Source: Methanosphaera sp. WGK6
Lineage (GTDB): Archaea > Methanobacteriota > Methanobacteria > Methanobacteriales > Methanobacteriaceae
Length of the DNA: 64,000 nt
Reading direction: 5' to 3'
Assembly (NCBI RefSeq): GCF_001729965.1
Contig: NZ_JRWK01000007.1
Location: 47,211 to 111,210, forward strand
The position numbers were made by a program, and so were the translations under genes. The notes under the pieces are model-generated. The model was not told the DNA's origin and ran no database searches. It worked only from the letters and a program-made list of their open reading frames with translations. How positions within the stretch are numbered: position 1 is the stretch's first letter; every line of letters begins with the position of its first letter. Positions 38,200 through 49,900 of this stretch are shown here, piece after piece.

Positions 38200-39826
38200 T
38201 TATATGAATTTAGACATGTATGGACCATCTTTATGATATCCTAATTTACGATAATAATCTCTTACGCCTATACCACTTATAATCAGCATTTTATTTCTCT
38301 CAAATTCATTTTTAGCAATTTTTTCAGCTTCTTTAATAAGTTCTGCACCATAACCTTTATGTTGCCATAGATTTTTCTCATTTTTACCTATTTTCTGCAT
38401 TTGTCCATAAACATGTAATTCTCGTATAAGTGCACTGTTATTTGTTATTTCTGGACGGAATATATTTTCAGAAGGTATTCTTAATCTAGTAAATCCTATT
38501 ATAATATCATTATCAGGATCTTCTATAGATAAAAATATTTCGCGTCCTCCAGTTACTTCATAGTCTGTTCGTAGTAATTCTATGTTATTATAATTTGGTT
38601 CAACACCCTGTGCTCGTTTATGTCCTACTTCTCTACATCGAATACATTGACATTGCACATCTTCTTCTTCAAGTCTATTATATACTAATTCTCCTAGATT
38701 AGATTTCTTTACTCCTGCATCAATTAATGTGGCTGGAATATCTCTTTGAATTCTCATAGTTCTAACCCATTTAGGAAGTATCTTTTTAACTTCTACAATT
38801 AAATCTACTGCTTCTTCAGATGTGTAAGGTTCATATTCACCTTTTTGCCACATCTCATAGAATTCAGAACCTTCTGTAACAAGACATGGATATATTTTTA
38901 ACATATCTGGTGAAAATAGAGGTTCAGTGAATAATCTTTTAAACATGTTTAAATCACTGTTAAATGTGGAAAGTAATCCTGGCATCATATGCATAGCCAC
39001 TTTTATACCGGAGTCTCGAAGAAGTTGGTTTGCTTCAATGACATCTTGAATTCTATGTCCTCTATCCACTCGGTTATAAATATAATTATATAATGTTTGT
39101 ACTCCTAGTTCTACACGAGTAACTCCAAAATCCAACATTCTATTTACATCTTCTTGTTTTGCAAAGTCAGGTCTTGTTTCAAATGTTAACCCAATACATC
39201 TAACTTTACTGTGTTCATTTATTTTTTTCACATCGTGTAAATATTGGAAATCAGTTGGTGGTGTTATATTTGCTTCTCTTTGATTTGGAGGAAGATTATG
39301 AATTATTGATGAAAAATCATTCATAGCTCGTAAACACTGTGTTACAAACCATTGTTGATAATCAATAGGTCTTGATGCAAATGTTCCTCCCATAATAATA
39401 AGTTCTACTTTATCTATTGGATGTCCTATATTTCTTAGTTGATATAATCTATTAAATGTTTGAATATAAGGATGGAAATTAAACATTCTTGCTCTTAAAG
39501 CTGCTGGTTCTTCACCAGTGTAACTTGGAGGAGCTATACTACTTTCTGGACAATATTTACAACGACCATGAGGACATTTATGTGGATGACACATTACTGC
39601 AACAATAGCTACTCCTGAAATTGTCCTAGTAGGTTTTTTCATAAGTATTGGTCTTAAAGAATCAAGTTCTTCAGGTTTTGCATATTGTAATATTTTAGAA
39701 TTACTCATAAAACCAGGTAAATTTAAATTTCTACATGTTTGTATTTTCAATTTTTCCAATTCTTTTTTTGTTGTTATGTTATTTTTTTAGAGCTTCTTCT
39801 ATTATTAATCGACATGCATCTTCCAT
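38200..39826 (-). CDS. elp3: Elp3 tRNA U34 carboxymethyl synthase, frame interrupted at an A7 run
   Basis: Radical SAM plus GNAT acetyltransferase that starts the cm5U34 modification of t[12 protein letters not shown] is the cluster motif and the C-terminal 110 residues are the acetyltransferase domain ([22 protein letters not shown]). The uninterrupted frame reaches only to a TTG at 39759, which has no ribosome binding site. Upstream, an ATG at 39826 with perfect AGGAGG encodes [15 protein letters not shown] and then hits TAA at 39779-39781. Dropping one base from the seven-A run (39782-39788, coding strand) joins it in frame as [15 protein letters not shown], the usual archaeal Elp3 N-terminus, and gives 541 residues, the normal length. 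Confidence 0.88.
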
Positions 39827-39952
39827 TTATTATCCTCCTTACACAAAAAAATTACTTATTTATTAATTTATTTTTAATCAAATATAAAACAATACAAATT
39901 TAAAACATGAATAGTAAATAATATATTATAAAACTTATTAGGAGTGTTCTAC

Positions 39953-40252
39953 ATGAAAATCACGGAACTTATTAATAAAAAAGTATTAGATGATAATGCT
40001 AATGAAATTGGTAAAATTCAAAACATTGATTTAGATTTAAAAGAAAATACAATTTCAAAAATAATCATTAATCTAAATGAACTTAGTTTAAGAAAAACTA
40101 CTGTTGAAGCAACAATCGATATGGTGTCTGAAATTGGTGATTATTTATTATTAAATGTACCTAAATCAGAACTTCTAAAAGAAGAAGAACCAGTTGAAGT
40201 TCCTGATGTAGAAATAGTTAATCCAAATGAATTAGAAGAGAAAAGTAAATAA
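39953..40252 (+). CDS. PRC-barrel domain protein
   Basis: 99-residue protein. Residues 1-75 are a PRC-barrel (KVLDDNANEIGKIQNIDLD, then strands to a DYLLLNV end), the fold shared by RimM and photosynthetic reaction centre H subunits. The last 25 residues are acidic. The role of stand-alone archaeal PRC-barrels is unclear; related ones have been tied to cell division. The ATG at 39953 follows AGGAGTG at good spacing; an upstream GTG is within that site. Divergent from elp3. Confidence 0.85.
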   Translation: MKITELINKKVLDDNANEIGKIQNIDLDLKENTISKIIINLNELSLRKTTVEATIDMVSEIGDYLLLNVPKSELLKEEEPVEVPDVEIVNPNELEEKSK

Positions 40253-40269
40253 CTAATTCACTTTTCAGC

Positions 40270-41433
40270 TTATTTTTTCATATTACGTTCTTGTAATGTT
40301 AATACTGCATTTTTAAATTCTTTTCTGAATTCCATTACCTCTTCAGTAGGTATAGAATAACTTACTCGTACATATCTATCCCCAAAGAGTTTACTAGTAT
40401 AATTTCCTTCTCTTACAAATATATTTTTTTCTTCTAAAAGATATTCTGATAATTGTACTGGTTCAATACCTGTTTCAGATATATCAATAACCATCATATT
40501 TCCATCAGATGGATAAACTGGTAAAAATGTACCTGGTGTTTCATCAACAGCTTCCTTTATTAATTTTTGATTATTGAAACAAGTTTGTCTTATATCTTCA
40601 ATCCAGTTTGACTTACTTTTTAAACCAGCAATTCCTGCTTCTTGTGCTAATGAATTTGTTCCTAAATCATTAATTACACTAGCTCTCATTGGTCTCATTA
40701 AGTCAGGAGAACTTATTACAGCACCAATTCTTAAACCAGCCATTCCAAATATTTTAGAAAAACTATATACTGTAATTGTATGTTCTGGAGCATATTTTGC
40801 CACTAAAGTATGTTCTCTTGCAAAATCTTTGTAGGTTATATCATGCAATACTATAATATTATTTTCTTTAGCAATTTCTGCAATTTCTTTTATTTCATCT
40901 TCTGTATAGGCAGTTCCTAATGGATTTAATGGATCTATTAATATTATTAATTTAGTTTCTGCATCCATATTTTGTCTAATGAGTTCAGGTGTTAATTTAT
41001 AACCACATTCTTCATTATATATTGGTACTTCTTTTACATGATTTCCAAATCTGTTACAAAAATTGTTAATTATAAGATATCCTGGATCTGATGCTATTGT
41101 ATTTGTTACATGATATAATGATGTACTGATTGCTAAGTATAATGATTCTGTTGCACTTGCTGTTACTTGTATATCAAATATATTTGAATCTAAACCTAAA
41201 TCTTCAAGAATTAATTCTTTTAATTCTGGAAAACCTTCAGGTGGTGGATATTTACAATAATCTCTTTTTTTAGCTGCTGTGATTAAAGCATTTTCTATAT
41301 CCTTATCTTTTTGAAGATGGTTTGTATTTTGACCCATCCATATTAAATCTTCTTTTTTATATAAATAATCAAAGAAATCATTTATATTATCAAATCCTTT
41401 TGGTATTCTTTTTTCTTTTTTCTTAAATGCCAT
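40270..41433 (-). CDS. Class I/II PLP-dependent aminotransferase
   Basis: 387-residue fold-type I aminotransferase. The PLP lysine lies in SFSKIFGMAGLRIG, with DPLNPLGT and LHDITYKDF before it and an Arg in YVRVSYS near the C-terminus for substrate carboxylate. Substrate is not evident; candidates include histidinol phosphate, aspartate or aromatic amino acids. ATG start with AGGTGTG upstream. It starts 25 bases after radB, on the same strand. Confidence 0.88.
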   Translation of the reverse strand: MAFKKKEKRIPKGFDNINDFFDYLYKKEDLIWMGQNTNHLQKDKDIENALITAAKKRDYCKYPPPEGFPELKELILEDLGLDSNIFDIQVTASATESLYLAISTSLYHVTNTIASDPGYLIINNFCNRFGNHVKEVPIYNEECGYKLTPELIRQNMDAETKLIILIDPLNPLGTAYTEDEIKEIAEIAKENNIIVLHDITYKDFAREHTLVAKYAPEHTITVYSFSKIFGMAGLRIGAVISSPDLMRPMRASVINDLGTNSLAQEAGIAGLKSKSNWIEDIRQTCFNNQKLIKEAVDETPGTFLPVYPSDGNMMVIDISETGIEPVQLSEYLLEEKNIFVREGNYTSKLFGDRYVRVSYSIPTEEVMEFRKEFKNAVLTLQERNMKK

Positions 41434-41458
41434 ATATACACACCTATATTTCCATTAA

Positions 41459-42157
41459 TTATGTTATTCCCTCATCAGTAATTGAAAATGTGACTGATAT
41501 TCCAGGTGCCTTTGTTTTATGTCTTTGTAATATTGCTGAACGTTTTGTTGAACCTGGTATTCTTTCTATTTCAACAATAATTTTACTCCAATATTTTAAA
41601 ACAGTCCCCCCAATTGGTTCAACTATTAGATCATCTTCATCAAATGGTGAATATATTTGATTTGTTATTAGTACTGCTATATTATATTCCCTACTTAATG
41701 TTAGAATTTTAGCCATTGTACGTCCTAATTTCTTATTAATATCAGAAGGATCCCCTTCTTCTACACGATATAATGCAACAATTGAATCTATTATCAGAAC
41801 ATCTATGTTTTTCTCTTCTTGAAGTAGCTTTTCAATATTTTGAATATCTAATTGTTGTTCATTAAATGATTTTGGTTCAAATAGATAAATATTATTCGCT
41901 ATTGAATCAAAATCAGATCCCGCTATTTGTTGTATTCTTTCTAAGGATAAACCACCTTCAGTATCCATATATATTGCTTTAGAATTATTTTTTGTAGATT
42001 CATATAAAACAGTTAAAGCTATATTTGTTTTACCACAACCCGGTGGTCCATAAATCTGAGTTATACAACCTTTTTCAATTCCACCACCTAAAATATCATC
42101 TAATGATGAATTTGTAGGAATTAGAACAGATTTTGTTAAGTCTGAAAGTGTTCTCAA
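41459..42157 (-). CDS. radB: DNA repair and recombination protein RadB
   Basis: 232-residue RecA-family ATPase core without the N-terminal HhH domain of RadA, the defining feature of archaeal RadB. Walker A GPPGCGKTN is near residues 37-45 and Walker B VLIIDSIVAL near 122-131. RadB is a euryarchaeal RadA paralogue that assists recombination. The start is TTG with GGGGATATTAAA upstream. Confidence 0.93.
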   Translation of the reverse strand: MRTLSDLTKSVLIPTNSSLDDILGGGIEKGCITQIYGPPGCGKTNIALTVLYESTKNNSKAIYMDTEGGLSLERIQQIAGSDFDSIANNIYLFEPKSFNEQQLDIQNIEKLLQEEKNIDVLIIDSIVALYRVEEGDPSDINKKLGRTMAKILTLSREYNIAVLITNQIYSPFDEDDLIVEPIGGTVLKYWSKIIVEIERIPGSTKRSAILQRHKTKAPGISVTFSITDEGIT

Positions 42158-42354
42158 TTTAATATCCCCATTTTTTTTCTAATTACTAAAACATTTTTAT
42201 AACTAAGTTATATTTTGTAATTAGTAATATAAATATTTGAATTACGAATAGTGAAAAAAATCAAGATTAATCAATCAATATACAAAAAAAAGGTTATTTA
42301 ATTTAAAAGTTTTAAAAAAAAGAAAAAGGTTAGAATGTTGTATTTTTATACAAC

Positions 42355-44874
42355 TTATGTACTATTAGTAGATGTGCTGGCATACTCATATACATCCCAT
42401 ACACTTATTCCAGGCTCAGAGTGAGTCATGTTAAATCTTGTTGTGTTCATTCCACTTTCAAGATATAATTTTGTGAATACAGAATCTTCTAAGTATGAAT
42501 CAAATAATACTGTGAAGTAAGAACCATCAGTTTGATGTATTGCCATGATAGACATGTTACTATTATTATTAACTATTCTTTCAGTTAACTGATTGTTATC
42601 CACATATATTAATTTATGTGGTTTAATTAATTCATTTCCAGTACCATCTGTTAATTCAGTAGCCATACGTTCTTTATCTTCTGTTGTAGATTCATTTAAT
42701 GTTTTATTTAATTTAGATTGATCTACATATGCAAATGTCATACTGGTTCCATTTGTATCATTACTTGTTGAAGCTACTCCAACAATTCCATTACTATAAT
42801 CTAAAGTAAAGGTATTTCCATTTATTTGCTCAACTTCACTTTGTCCTGGATAATATGAGTAATGTGTTGAGGTTTGGTTTTGGAAATCCCATGTACCAAA
42901 GTAAGACCACCATGCTGCTTTTGAAAGCATATCTGAACTTAATATTAAATTAACTGGTTTTGTATTAGCCGGATGTGTTAAATCTAATACTGCATTAGCT
43001 TCTTGTTGAGATAATCCATATGTTCCAGTTAATGCTGTGTTTGCTGCTGTTCTATCCATTGGTAGAATTGCATTTAATATTTCTACTGATTTACTTGTAT
43101 CATTTGTATATAAATCTAATGTATTTGAAGCTTCTTCTCCACTATTTGCTAACATTCTTAGAATACCAGCAGATAAGTTTTCATCATGAGTTTGTAATGC
43201 ATTACCTATCCAATATGCTCTCATATTGTTCTGAGAACCTCCATCAAATACTACTTGACGATCAGCTACTGCTGTGAATAGGTGACCGAAGTCCCACCAA
43301 GATGCAAGTACTGTATCTTCAGCTGTGTTTGCTTTTATCCAAGTTAATGTGTTGTACATATCATCATTTGTACTTCCCACAGCAGCTGCTGCAGTAGTAT
43401 GGTCTGCCATCATTGGACTTGCAACTGCTAGTAATACTAGTACTACTGCTATGGCTGTAACATAAGATTTTTGTTCTATTTTTAAGTCAACATACTTAAT
43501 TATTATTCCTACGAATAATCCTGCAAGTAAAGCTACTGGCACTTCAAATTGTTCTATAAACCTTGTACCTTGAGTTAACATTACAGCTATACCTAAAATC
43601 CAAAGTAATGTTAGAACAAATAGGAATAAATTATTATTCTTTTCATCAACAGTCCATTCAAATTTTCCAGGTCTGAATACATGTTCATGATGAGCCATTT
43701 CTTCTGCTTTTTTAGTTTTAGGTGTATATCTTCTGTTTCTAACTTTTTTATCTGTTGGAGCTTGAACTTCTTCAACAATTTTTTCTTCTGATTTTGGTCT
43801 TTTTCTTAAAACATATGCCAATAATACTAAACCAAGTAATGCATAAATTAAAGAGAATAAACCTCCACTTTGATTTGCAATGTCAATTACTTCTGGTATT
43901 TGCATCTCACCTACAGATACATATACATTAGGATATGCTGTACCTGCTGTAGCACTTTGTAAACTGGTAGATAAACCAACAACACTTGATATTGATTCAA
44001 ACATTGATCCACCAACAGTAATTACTAATAATATTACTGATGCTATAATAAATACAATTAAGGTTATTGTAACTGGATTATTAGATAACCATTCTTTGAC
44101 ATTGGAAATATTTTTACCATCTTTTTTATCTACAAAATAACTAATTGGTAAATATAATATTAATGTACCAAATGTTAATAAAACCATATAAGTATATCCA
44201 CTCCAAGATAGAGAGAATAATGCTAAGAATAATGCTGAAATTATTGCATAAATTCCTTTATATGCTGGTTTTTTAGCATATACACTTTCTGTTAAGAAAA
44301 GTACTATCATTAAGGGTAATAATACGTTGAACATATCTGTATCAAAGAAACCACCATATGTGTGTGAGAAATATGCTGGTGCTGCTCCTGCAATTATACC
44401 TGCAACAATTGCTCCCCATGTACTACCAGTAGCTCGTTTTACTATGAAAAATGCTGGTAATACTGCTAAAGATCCTATTATTGGACCTAACCAGAATGCA
44501 ACTTGTGTTAATGATACTGATCCAAATAAGTTTACAAAATTATAAACTATTGCAGCTAAAACTATAATTACTGGTTGATAATCTGCTTCACGACCATTTG
44601 GTGACGTAGATAATGAATCCCAATCAGTTCCATTAATAACACTATCACCCAAGTGACCTGTTTCTAAGTAATTCTCAGTTAAACGATAATTATAATATGA
44701 GTCTATCTCCGTGAAGTACGGCATTCCACTATCATCTTGATATAATGCTTTTTGACTTGAATCTGAGATTCCACCGAGATTTACTGTTTCTGCTCTCACT
44801 GCAAAAACTGCTAATACTAGTAATATCGCTATGAGAAATGGCGCTATTTTAATTGCTAATTTTTTATTGTCCAT
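42355..44874 (-). CDS. aglB: Archaeal oligosaccharyltransferase AglB
   Basis: 839-residue STT3-family enzyme that transfers glycans from dolichol carriers to Asn in Asn-X-Ser/Thr. The N-terminal part is a multi-span membrane region with an exported DTDMFNV loop (the DXD metal motif). The soluble C-terminal domain begins with the catalytic WWDFG (in ASWWDFGHLF, a WWDYG variant). A positively charged cytoplasmic loop lies around residues 360-400. I chose ATG 44874 (MDNKK) because AAGGAG is 9 bases upstream. Probably glycosylates surface proteins; wecB could supply a precursor. Confidence 0.93.
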   Translation of the reverse strand: MDNKKLAIKIAPFLIAILLVLAVFAVRAETVNLGGISDSSQKALYQDDSGMPYFTEIDSYYNYRLTENYLETGHLGDSVINGTDWDSLSTSPNGREADYQPVIIVLAAIVYNFVNLFGSVSLTQVAFWLGPIIGSLAVLPAFFIVKRATGSTWGAIVAGIIAGAAPAYFSHTYGGFFDTDMFNVLLPLMIVLFLTESVYAKKPAYKGIYAIISALFLALFSLSWSGYTYMVLLTFGTLILYLPISYFVDKKDGKNISNVKEWLSNNPVTITLIVFIIASVILLVITVGGSMFESISSVVGLSTSLQSATAGTAYPNVYVSVGEMQIPEVIDIANQSGGLFSLIYALLGLVLLAYVLRKRPKSEEKIVEEVQAPTDKKVRNRRYTPKTKKAEEMAHHEHVFRPGKFEWTVDEKNNNLFLFVLTLLWILGIAVMLTQGTRFIEQFEVPVALLAGLFVGIIIKYVDLKIEQKSYVTAIAVVLVLLAVASPMMADHTTAAAAVGSTNDDMYNTLTWIKANTAEDTVLASWWDFGHLFTAVADRQVVFDGGSQNNMRAYWIGNALQTHDENLSAGILRMLANSGEEASNTLDLYTNDTSKSVEILNAILPMDRTAANTALTGTYGLSQQEANAVLDLTHPANTKPVNLILSSDMLSKAAWWSYFGTWDFQNQTSTHYSYYPGQSEVEQINGNTFTLDYSNGIVGVASTSNDTNGTSMTFAYVDQSKLNKTLNESTTEDKERMATELTDGTGNELIKPHKLIYVDNNQLTERIVNNNSNMSIMAIHQTDGSYFTVLFDSYLEDSVFTKLYLESGMNTTRFNMTHSEPGISVWDVYEYASTSTNST

Positions 44875-45388
44875 GTGATAATTCTCCTTTTTACCTCCAA
44901 TTTTGATGGAAAGTAGGATAATATTCATCTACTATTGATAAAGTGTTTCTTTCAATTCAAATTATAAACAGTATCTAACGAGAATAAATTATTCAATACT
45001 AGATTGTTTATTATATATTAATCAAAAAAATATCCTTATAAAGATTTAAGTTTAAAGATATATTTAAATTTATAAAAAATAGTTTTAAAAAAAATAGAAC
45101 AATATAAAAGTAGAAAAAATAAAAAAATAAAAAATAATTAATTAAAACAAGAATAAAAAATAATAACTAACTAATTTTATTAAAACTCACTTCAAAACAA
45201 ATTATTTAAAGTATACTATACACATAAGAATTAAAAAAAATTAAAAAAAATCCATTAATACTTATTGAAATATATGAAAAAAATTTTAATAAAAAATAAA
45301 AATCATAATATAATATATTATATAGACGAATTTCTATTATAAAAAAATAATTTATAAATCAACAAAAAAATAACAGGTTGATCATATA
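44875..45388. other. Gene-free region between aglB and the DUF1998 helicase
   Basis: About 510 bases with no supportable reading frame. TATA-like stretches for aglB occur around 45005-45065, and a GAATAA-A-TTATTC palindrome at 44982-44994 could be a binding site. From 45065 to 45388 the plus strand is dominated by A. It separates divergent promoters. Confidence 0.55.
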
Positions 45389-47701
45389 ATGACAAAGGAT
45401 ATCTTAACATATTTTCAAAACAAAAAATGGTTCAGAGACAGAATAGAACATATAGAAGAAATACCAGCAAGAAGAGCAAGATACACAACAGAAAAAGTAG
45501 AATTACCTAAACCTCTCGAAAATTACCTTGAAGAAAATGAAATTAAGTTATACACACACCAATATAAATCATTAAAATATGTAAGAGAAGGACATAATGT
45601 TATTATCACAACACCAACCGCTAGTGGAAAAACATTATCCTTCACACTACCCGTACTAGAAGATTTGACAAATAACAAAGAAGACACTGCATTATATATA
45701 TACCCAACAAAAGCATTAGCTAATGATCAACTAAAAAGTATACTAAAAATAGATGAAGCCTGTGATTTAGAAATATTTCCTGCCAAATATGATGGAGATA
45801 CTCCTAAATCCAAACGTCCAGAAATAAAAAGAAAATCCCGACTTGTCATAACAAATCCATACGAACTACATCTCATATTACCATGGCACAGTCAATGGAA
45901 ACGATTCTTTGAAAATATAAAATATATAATTATTGATGAAGCACACCAGTACCGTGGAGTATTTGGATCCAATATGGCATTTCTTATAAGACGTTTGAAA
46001 CGAATATGTAAGTTTTATGGTTCAGAACCTCAATTTATTATATCAACTGCTACACTAGCAAATCCTGTAGAATTTAGTGAAAAGTTAACAGGACTTGAAT
46101 ATAAACTAGTTGATGAAAATGGGTCACCTTCAGGTAAAAAATACTTCATATTCTTCAATCCATACGCTATAGAATCAAAAAATCCATCAATACATAATGA
46201 CACATTACAACTATTTAATACATTTATCCAAAATGACTTTCAAACAATATGTTTTGAAATATCACGAAAAATGGCAGAAGTAATAGCACTACGATCAAAA
46301 GAACAATTCAAAACAAAACAGCCAGAACTATGTAATAAAATAACAGCATATCGTGCAGGATATACTGTAGATGAAAGAAAAAAAATTGAAGACGATCTTA
46401 AAGAAGGAAAACTAAAAGGTATTGTCACAACAAATGCATTAGAACTAGGAATTAATATAGGTTCATTAGATAGTGTAATTATCTCAGGATATCCAGGAAC
46501 ACTTATATCCACATGGCAACAAGCAGGACGAGCAGGACGAAGTAATCAAGAATCAATAATAACCATGATTGCATTTCAAAACCCACTAGATCAATACTTT
46601 ATGAAACATCCAGAATTATTTTTTAATAAAACACATGAACATGCAATAATAGATTTAAATAACCAACAAATACTACGAGACCACCTGAAATGTGCAGCAT
46701 ATGAAAATCCTTTAAAACTTAATGAAATTGAAAGTTTTGGATTTGATGATGAAGGTATTGTAATAGATGAAATAAGTGATCTTGAAACAGAAGGTATTAT
46801 AAAATATGCCGACAACCAATGGATATATGATGACCAAAATCTATTAAAGAAAGATAAATCACCTAACTTTGAAGTAAATCTAAGTGACGTTCGTTCAGAA
46901 CCATACAAAGTATTTAATGGAAATCAATTCCTTGAAGAAATGAATGAAAAGCAAGCATTTAGAGAAGCTCATGAAAATGCAGTACTAATCCATAATGGAG
47001 ACACCTACCTTGTAAGAAAAATGGACATACAAGAAAGAAGAGTGTATGTTAAAAAGAAAAATCTAAATTATTATACTCAAGCATTGAAAGAAGTAGATGT
47101 AAAAATATTAAGAGAAGAAAAGGAAGAAAAAATAGGAGATATTACACTTAGTTATGGTCGTCTAAATGTAACTGAAAAATATGATAGATATAATGTAATA
47201 AATTATAGTAAAATAATTTCTTCAAAGAAATTAAATTTACCACCATTAAATTTCAAAACAAAAGGATTTTGGTTCACCATACCATTTGAAATAAAAGAAC
47301 AATTAAAAGAAGAACTAATAAATGATGAAAAATTTAATGACGTTTTCATGGGTTGTCTACAAGGAGTAGAAAATGTAATGCTCTCTGTTACACCATTTCA
47401 TGTAATGTGTGATACCTATGACTTAGGAGGTGTTACTAAAAATATGCATGAAAATACATTAAATGCAACTATATTCATATATGACGGATTTGAAAATGGA
47501 GTTGGATTAACCCTAAAAGCATTTAAATTATTTAAAAACATTATTAAAATGGCATATGAGCTAGTTAGAGATTGTGAATGTGAATCTGGATGTCCAGCAT
47601 GCATATATAGTTCACAACAACAGACAGATGATAAATACTTGAATAAAAAGGGCACATTAATTATATTAAAAGAGTTATATGAAATAATTTCAAATAATTA
47701 A
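45389..47701 (+). CDS. DEAH helicase with C-terminal DUF1998/MZB domain, Hrq1/MrfA type
   Basis: 770-residue superfamily 2 helicase. Walker A region TPTASGKT, then IIIDEAHQYRG, ISTATL, and QAGRAGR (motif VI) are visible. The C-terminus holds a four-Cys zinc site (CECESGCPAC) of the DUF1998/MZB domain. This is the layout of RecQ4-like Hrq1 and bacterial MrfA/YprA, which unwind DNA 3' to 5' and act in crosslink or mitomycin damage repair. The archaeal role is inferred from family. ATG start with AGGTTGATC upstream. Convergent with topA. Confidence 0.9.
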   Translation: MTKDILTYFQNKKWFRDRIEHIEEIPARRARYTTEKVELPKPLENYLEENEIKLYTHQYKSLKYVREGHNVIITTPTASGKTLSFTLPVLEDLTNNKEDTALYIYPTKALANDQLKSILKIDEACDLEIFPAKYDGDTPKSKRPEIKRKSRLVITNPYELHLILPWHSQWKRFFENIKYIIIDEAHQYRGVFGSNMAFLIRRLKRICKFYGSEPQFIISTATLANPVEFSEKLTGLEYKLVDENGSPSGKKYFIFFNPYAIESKNPSIHNDTLQLFNTFIQNDFQTICFEISRKMAEVIALRSKEQFKTKQPELCNKITAYRAGYTVDERKKIEDDLKEGKLKGIVTTNALELGINIGSLDSVIISGYPGTLISTWQQAGRAGRSNQESIITMIAFQNPLDQYFMKHPELFFNKTHEHAIIDLNNQQILRDHLKCAAYENPLKLNEIESFGFDDEGIVIDEISDLETEGIIKYADNQWIYDDQNLLKKDKSPNFEVNLSDVRSEPYKVFNGNQFLEEMNEKQAFREAHENAVLIHNGDTYLVRKMDIQERRVYVKKKNLNYYTQALKEVDVKILREEKEEKIGDITLSYGRLNVTEKYDRYNVINYSKIISSKKLNLPPLNFKTKGFWFTIPFEIKEQLKEELINDEKFNDVFMGCLQGVENVMLSVTPFHVMCDTYDLGGVTKNMHENTLNATIFIYDGFENGVGLTLKAFKLFKNIIKMAYELVRDCECESGCPACIYSSQQQTDDKYLNKKGTLIILKELYEIISNN

Positions 47702-47731
47702 AAAAAAGATAGGATAAGTGAATTATTCTAT

Positions 47732-49900
47732 TTATTTAACTTCTTCTTTTTCATTTTGTGATTTTTCAAAATCAGCTATTGATGAAGTAAATCTACATTT
47801 AGGAAAACCTGTGCATCCAATAAATTCACCATAACGTCCCATACGTTTTATAATATCATTTCCACATTCAGGACATTTTCCAACCACATCATTTGTAGAT
47901 TTTTGACCACCATTCGCACATTCAAAGTTAAGACAAGCTCTTTGTCTAGGTTTACCATAAGATATTAATGGTAATCCACATTTTTCACATTTAGTTTTTA
48001 GCACATTTGCTCCTGATGGTAATGAATATGTTTTCTTACATTTAGGATAATTTGAACAACCTACAAATTTTCCACCACGTGGTGATGAAATAATAATTAA
48101 ATTACCACCACATTCACATTCACCAACAATTCTACTTTGTTCATAAGCACCATAGAGTTCTTTACCAATATCTTCACTATTTTCATCAATAGAATCAAGA
48201 ATACCATCTAATTCATTTTTAGCTTCATCAATAACATTTATTTCTGTTATTTCATGTTCTTTAATGTTAGATAAGTCTGTTTCAAATTCACGAGTCATTT
48301 GTTCACTAGTTATTCTTTCAGAATATTTTCCAAGTGTATCAATAATTTGTTCACCTAATTGACTAACTTCTATTTTTTTACCTTCAACATATTTTCTAGT
48401 ATATAATATAGAAACAATATTTGCCCTTGTAGACTTTGTACCTAATCCCCGTTTTTCCAATTCTCTAATTATTGATGCTTGATTATATCGTGCTGGTGGT
48501 TTTGTTTCTTTTTCTTCACTTTTAACTTTAGCTTTAGTTGTTTCACCTTCAGATATATCAGGGAATTCTTCATTTTTAACTTTTTTATATTGATATGGAT
48601 CTAAGTTTAACCAACCTTCTTTTGAAATTCTTTGTCTTGAGAATTCAAAAGGTTCTTCTCCAATATCCAAGTCCACTTTTATGGATTCAATTTCTGCAGG
48701 TTCTCCAAATAGACTAATAAATCTATAAGTTATTAAATCATATATTTTCTGATAGTCTGCAGAAATATCCTTAGGTAATGTTCCAGTTGGATGTATTGCA
48801 GGGTGTGCTTCATCAGTTTTTTTACCTTCATTTGGTTTGAGTGGTTGTTTTAATTGTTTAATTTTATCTTTATATTTAGGGTCTTTTGATAATTGATTTA
48901 GAATATTAGGTAGTCCCAATGAGTCAGGTAATTTTTGTGAAGATGTTCTTGGATATGAAGTATATCCTTCAACATATAAATTCTGTGCTATTTGTTGTGT
49001 TTTTCTTGGAGTAAAACCAAATTGTGCATAGGCTTCAGATTGTAATGTTCCTAATTCAAATGGAACTGGTAGTGATTTACTAGATGTTCTTGTTGTTATT
49101 TTTGTTACTGTTGCATCTTTTCCTTTACAGTTATCAAGTATTTTCTTAACTTCTTTTTTATCAAAGATTTTACCTTTTTTATGGTCAGCTATTATTCCTT
49201 TTTGAATTTTTGCCTTGATTAACCAGTATGGTTCTGGAATAAATTTTTTTATTTCTTTTTCACGTTCTGCTAGAATTGCAAGGGTTGGTGTTTGTACTCT
49301 CCCTGCAGATAACTGAACATACCTATTTGAAGCTTTTGACACTGAATCAGTCATTGATTTAGATATATTTACCCCAAATAAAAAATCAAGAATATGTCTT
49401 GCTTCACCACTATCTATCCAACTTTGATCATCTTTAAGCGGATATGCTTCTGAATAAGATTTTATAAGATCTTTTTTAGTTAACGCTGAAAATTTCATCC
49501 TAAATGAATTTTCTATACTATTACTTCCACAAATATATTTTAAAGCATTATATCCGATTAAGGTCCCTTCTGTATCATAATCACAGGCATGTATAAATCT
49601 ATCAGCATTTTTTGAAAATTTTTTTATAGTATCAATATAATTTTTAACATATTTTTTTGATTTATCTGTTTCATATAATGGTACCCATTCTACATCATAT
49701 AATCTTTTTTTCTTTTTATCTGCTGCTTTTAATGAAAATAAATGACCTACTGCAGATAATACAGTAATAGTATCCCCATTATCTTTAACAATTTCATAAT
49801 ATGGTACTCTTTTATATGAATTTTTTACTGGTGAATCTGATAATGCTTGAGCTACTTTTTCTGCCACTTTAGGCTTTTCACAGATAATTAATTCACTCAT
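47732..49900 (-). CDS. topA: DNA topoisomerase I, type IA
   Basis: 722 residues. The N-terminal TOPRIM domain begins SELIICEKP. The active-site Tyr lies in [10 protein letters not shown], within the nicking domain. [12 protein letters not shown] (here [10 protein letters not shown]) is the gate motif. The C-terminus has three or so zinc ribbons (CECGG with CSNYPKC, CEKCG with CLNFEC, CPECG with CTGFPKC). It relaxes negative supercoils. I chose ATG 49900 because GGGAGAT is correctly placed, and the in-frame ATG at 49915 is part of that site. Confidence 0.95.
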   Translation of the reverse strand: MSELIICEKPKVAEKVAQALSDSPVKNSYKRVPYYEIVKDNGDTITVLSAVGHLFSLKAADKKKKRLYDVEWVPLYETDKSKKYVKNYIDTIKKFSKNADRFIHACDYDTEGTLIGYNALKYICGSNSIENSFRMKFSALTKKDLIKSYSEAYPLKDDQSWIDSGEARHILDFLFGVNISKSMTDSVSKASNRYVQLSAGRVQTPTLAILAEREKEIKKFIPEPYWLIKAKIQKGIIADHKKGKIFDKKEVKKILDNCKGKDATVTKITTRTSSKSLPVPFELGTLQSEAYAQFGFTPRKTQQIAQNLYVEGYTSYPRTSSQKLPDSLGLPNILNQLSKDPKYKDKIKQLKQPLKPNEGKKTDEAHPAIHPTGTLPKDISADYQKIYDLITYRFISLFGEPAEIESIKVDLDIGEEPFEFSRQRISKEGWLNLDPYQYKKVKNEEFPDISEGETTKAKVKSEEKETKPPARYNQASIIRELEKRGLGTKSTRANIVSILYTRKYVEGKKIEVSQLGEQIIDTLGKYSERITSEQMTREFETDLSNIKEHEITEINVIDEAKNELDGILDSIDENSEDIGKELYGAYEQSRIVGECECGGNLIIISSPRGGKFVGCSNYPKCKKTYSLPSGANVLKTKCEKCGLPLISYGKPRQRACLNFECANGGQKSTNDVVGKCPECGNDIIKRMGRYGEFIGCTGFPKCRFTSSIADFEKSQNEKEEVK

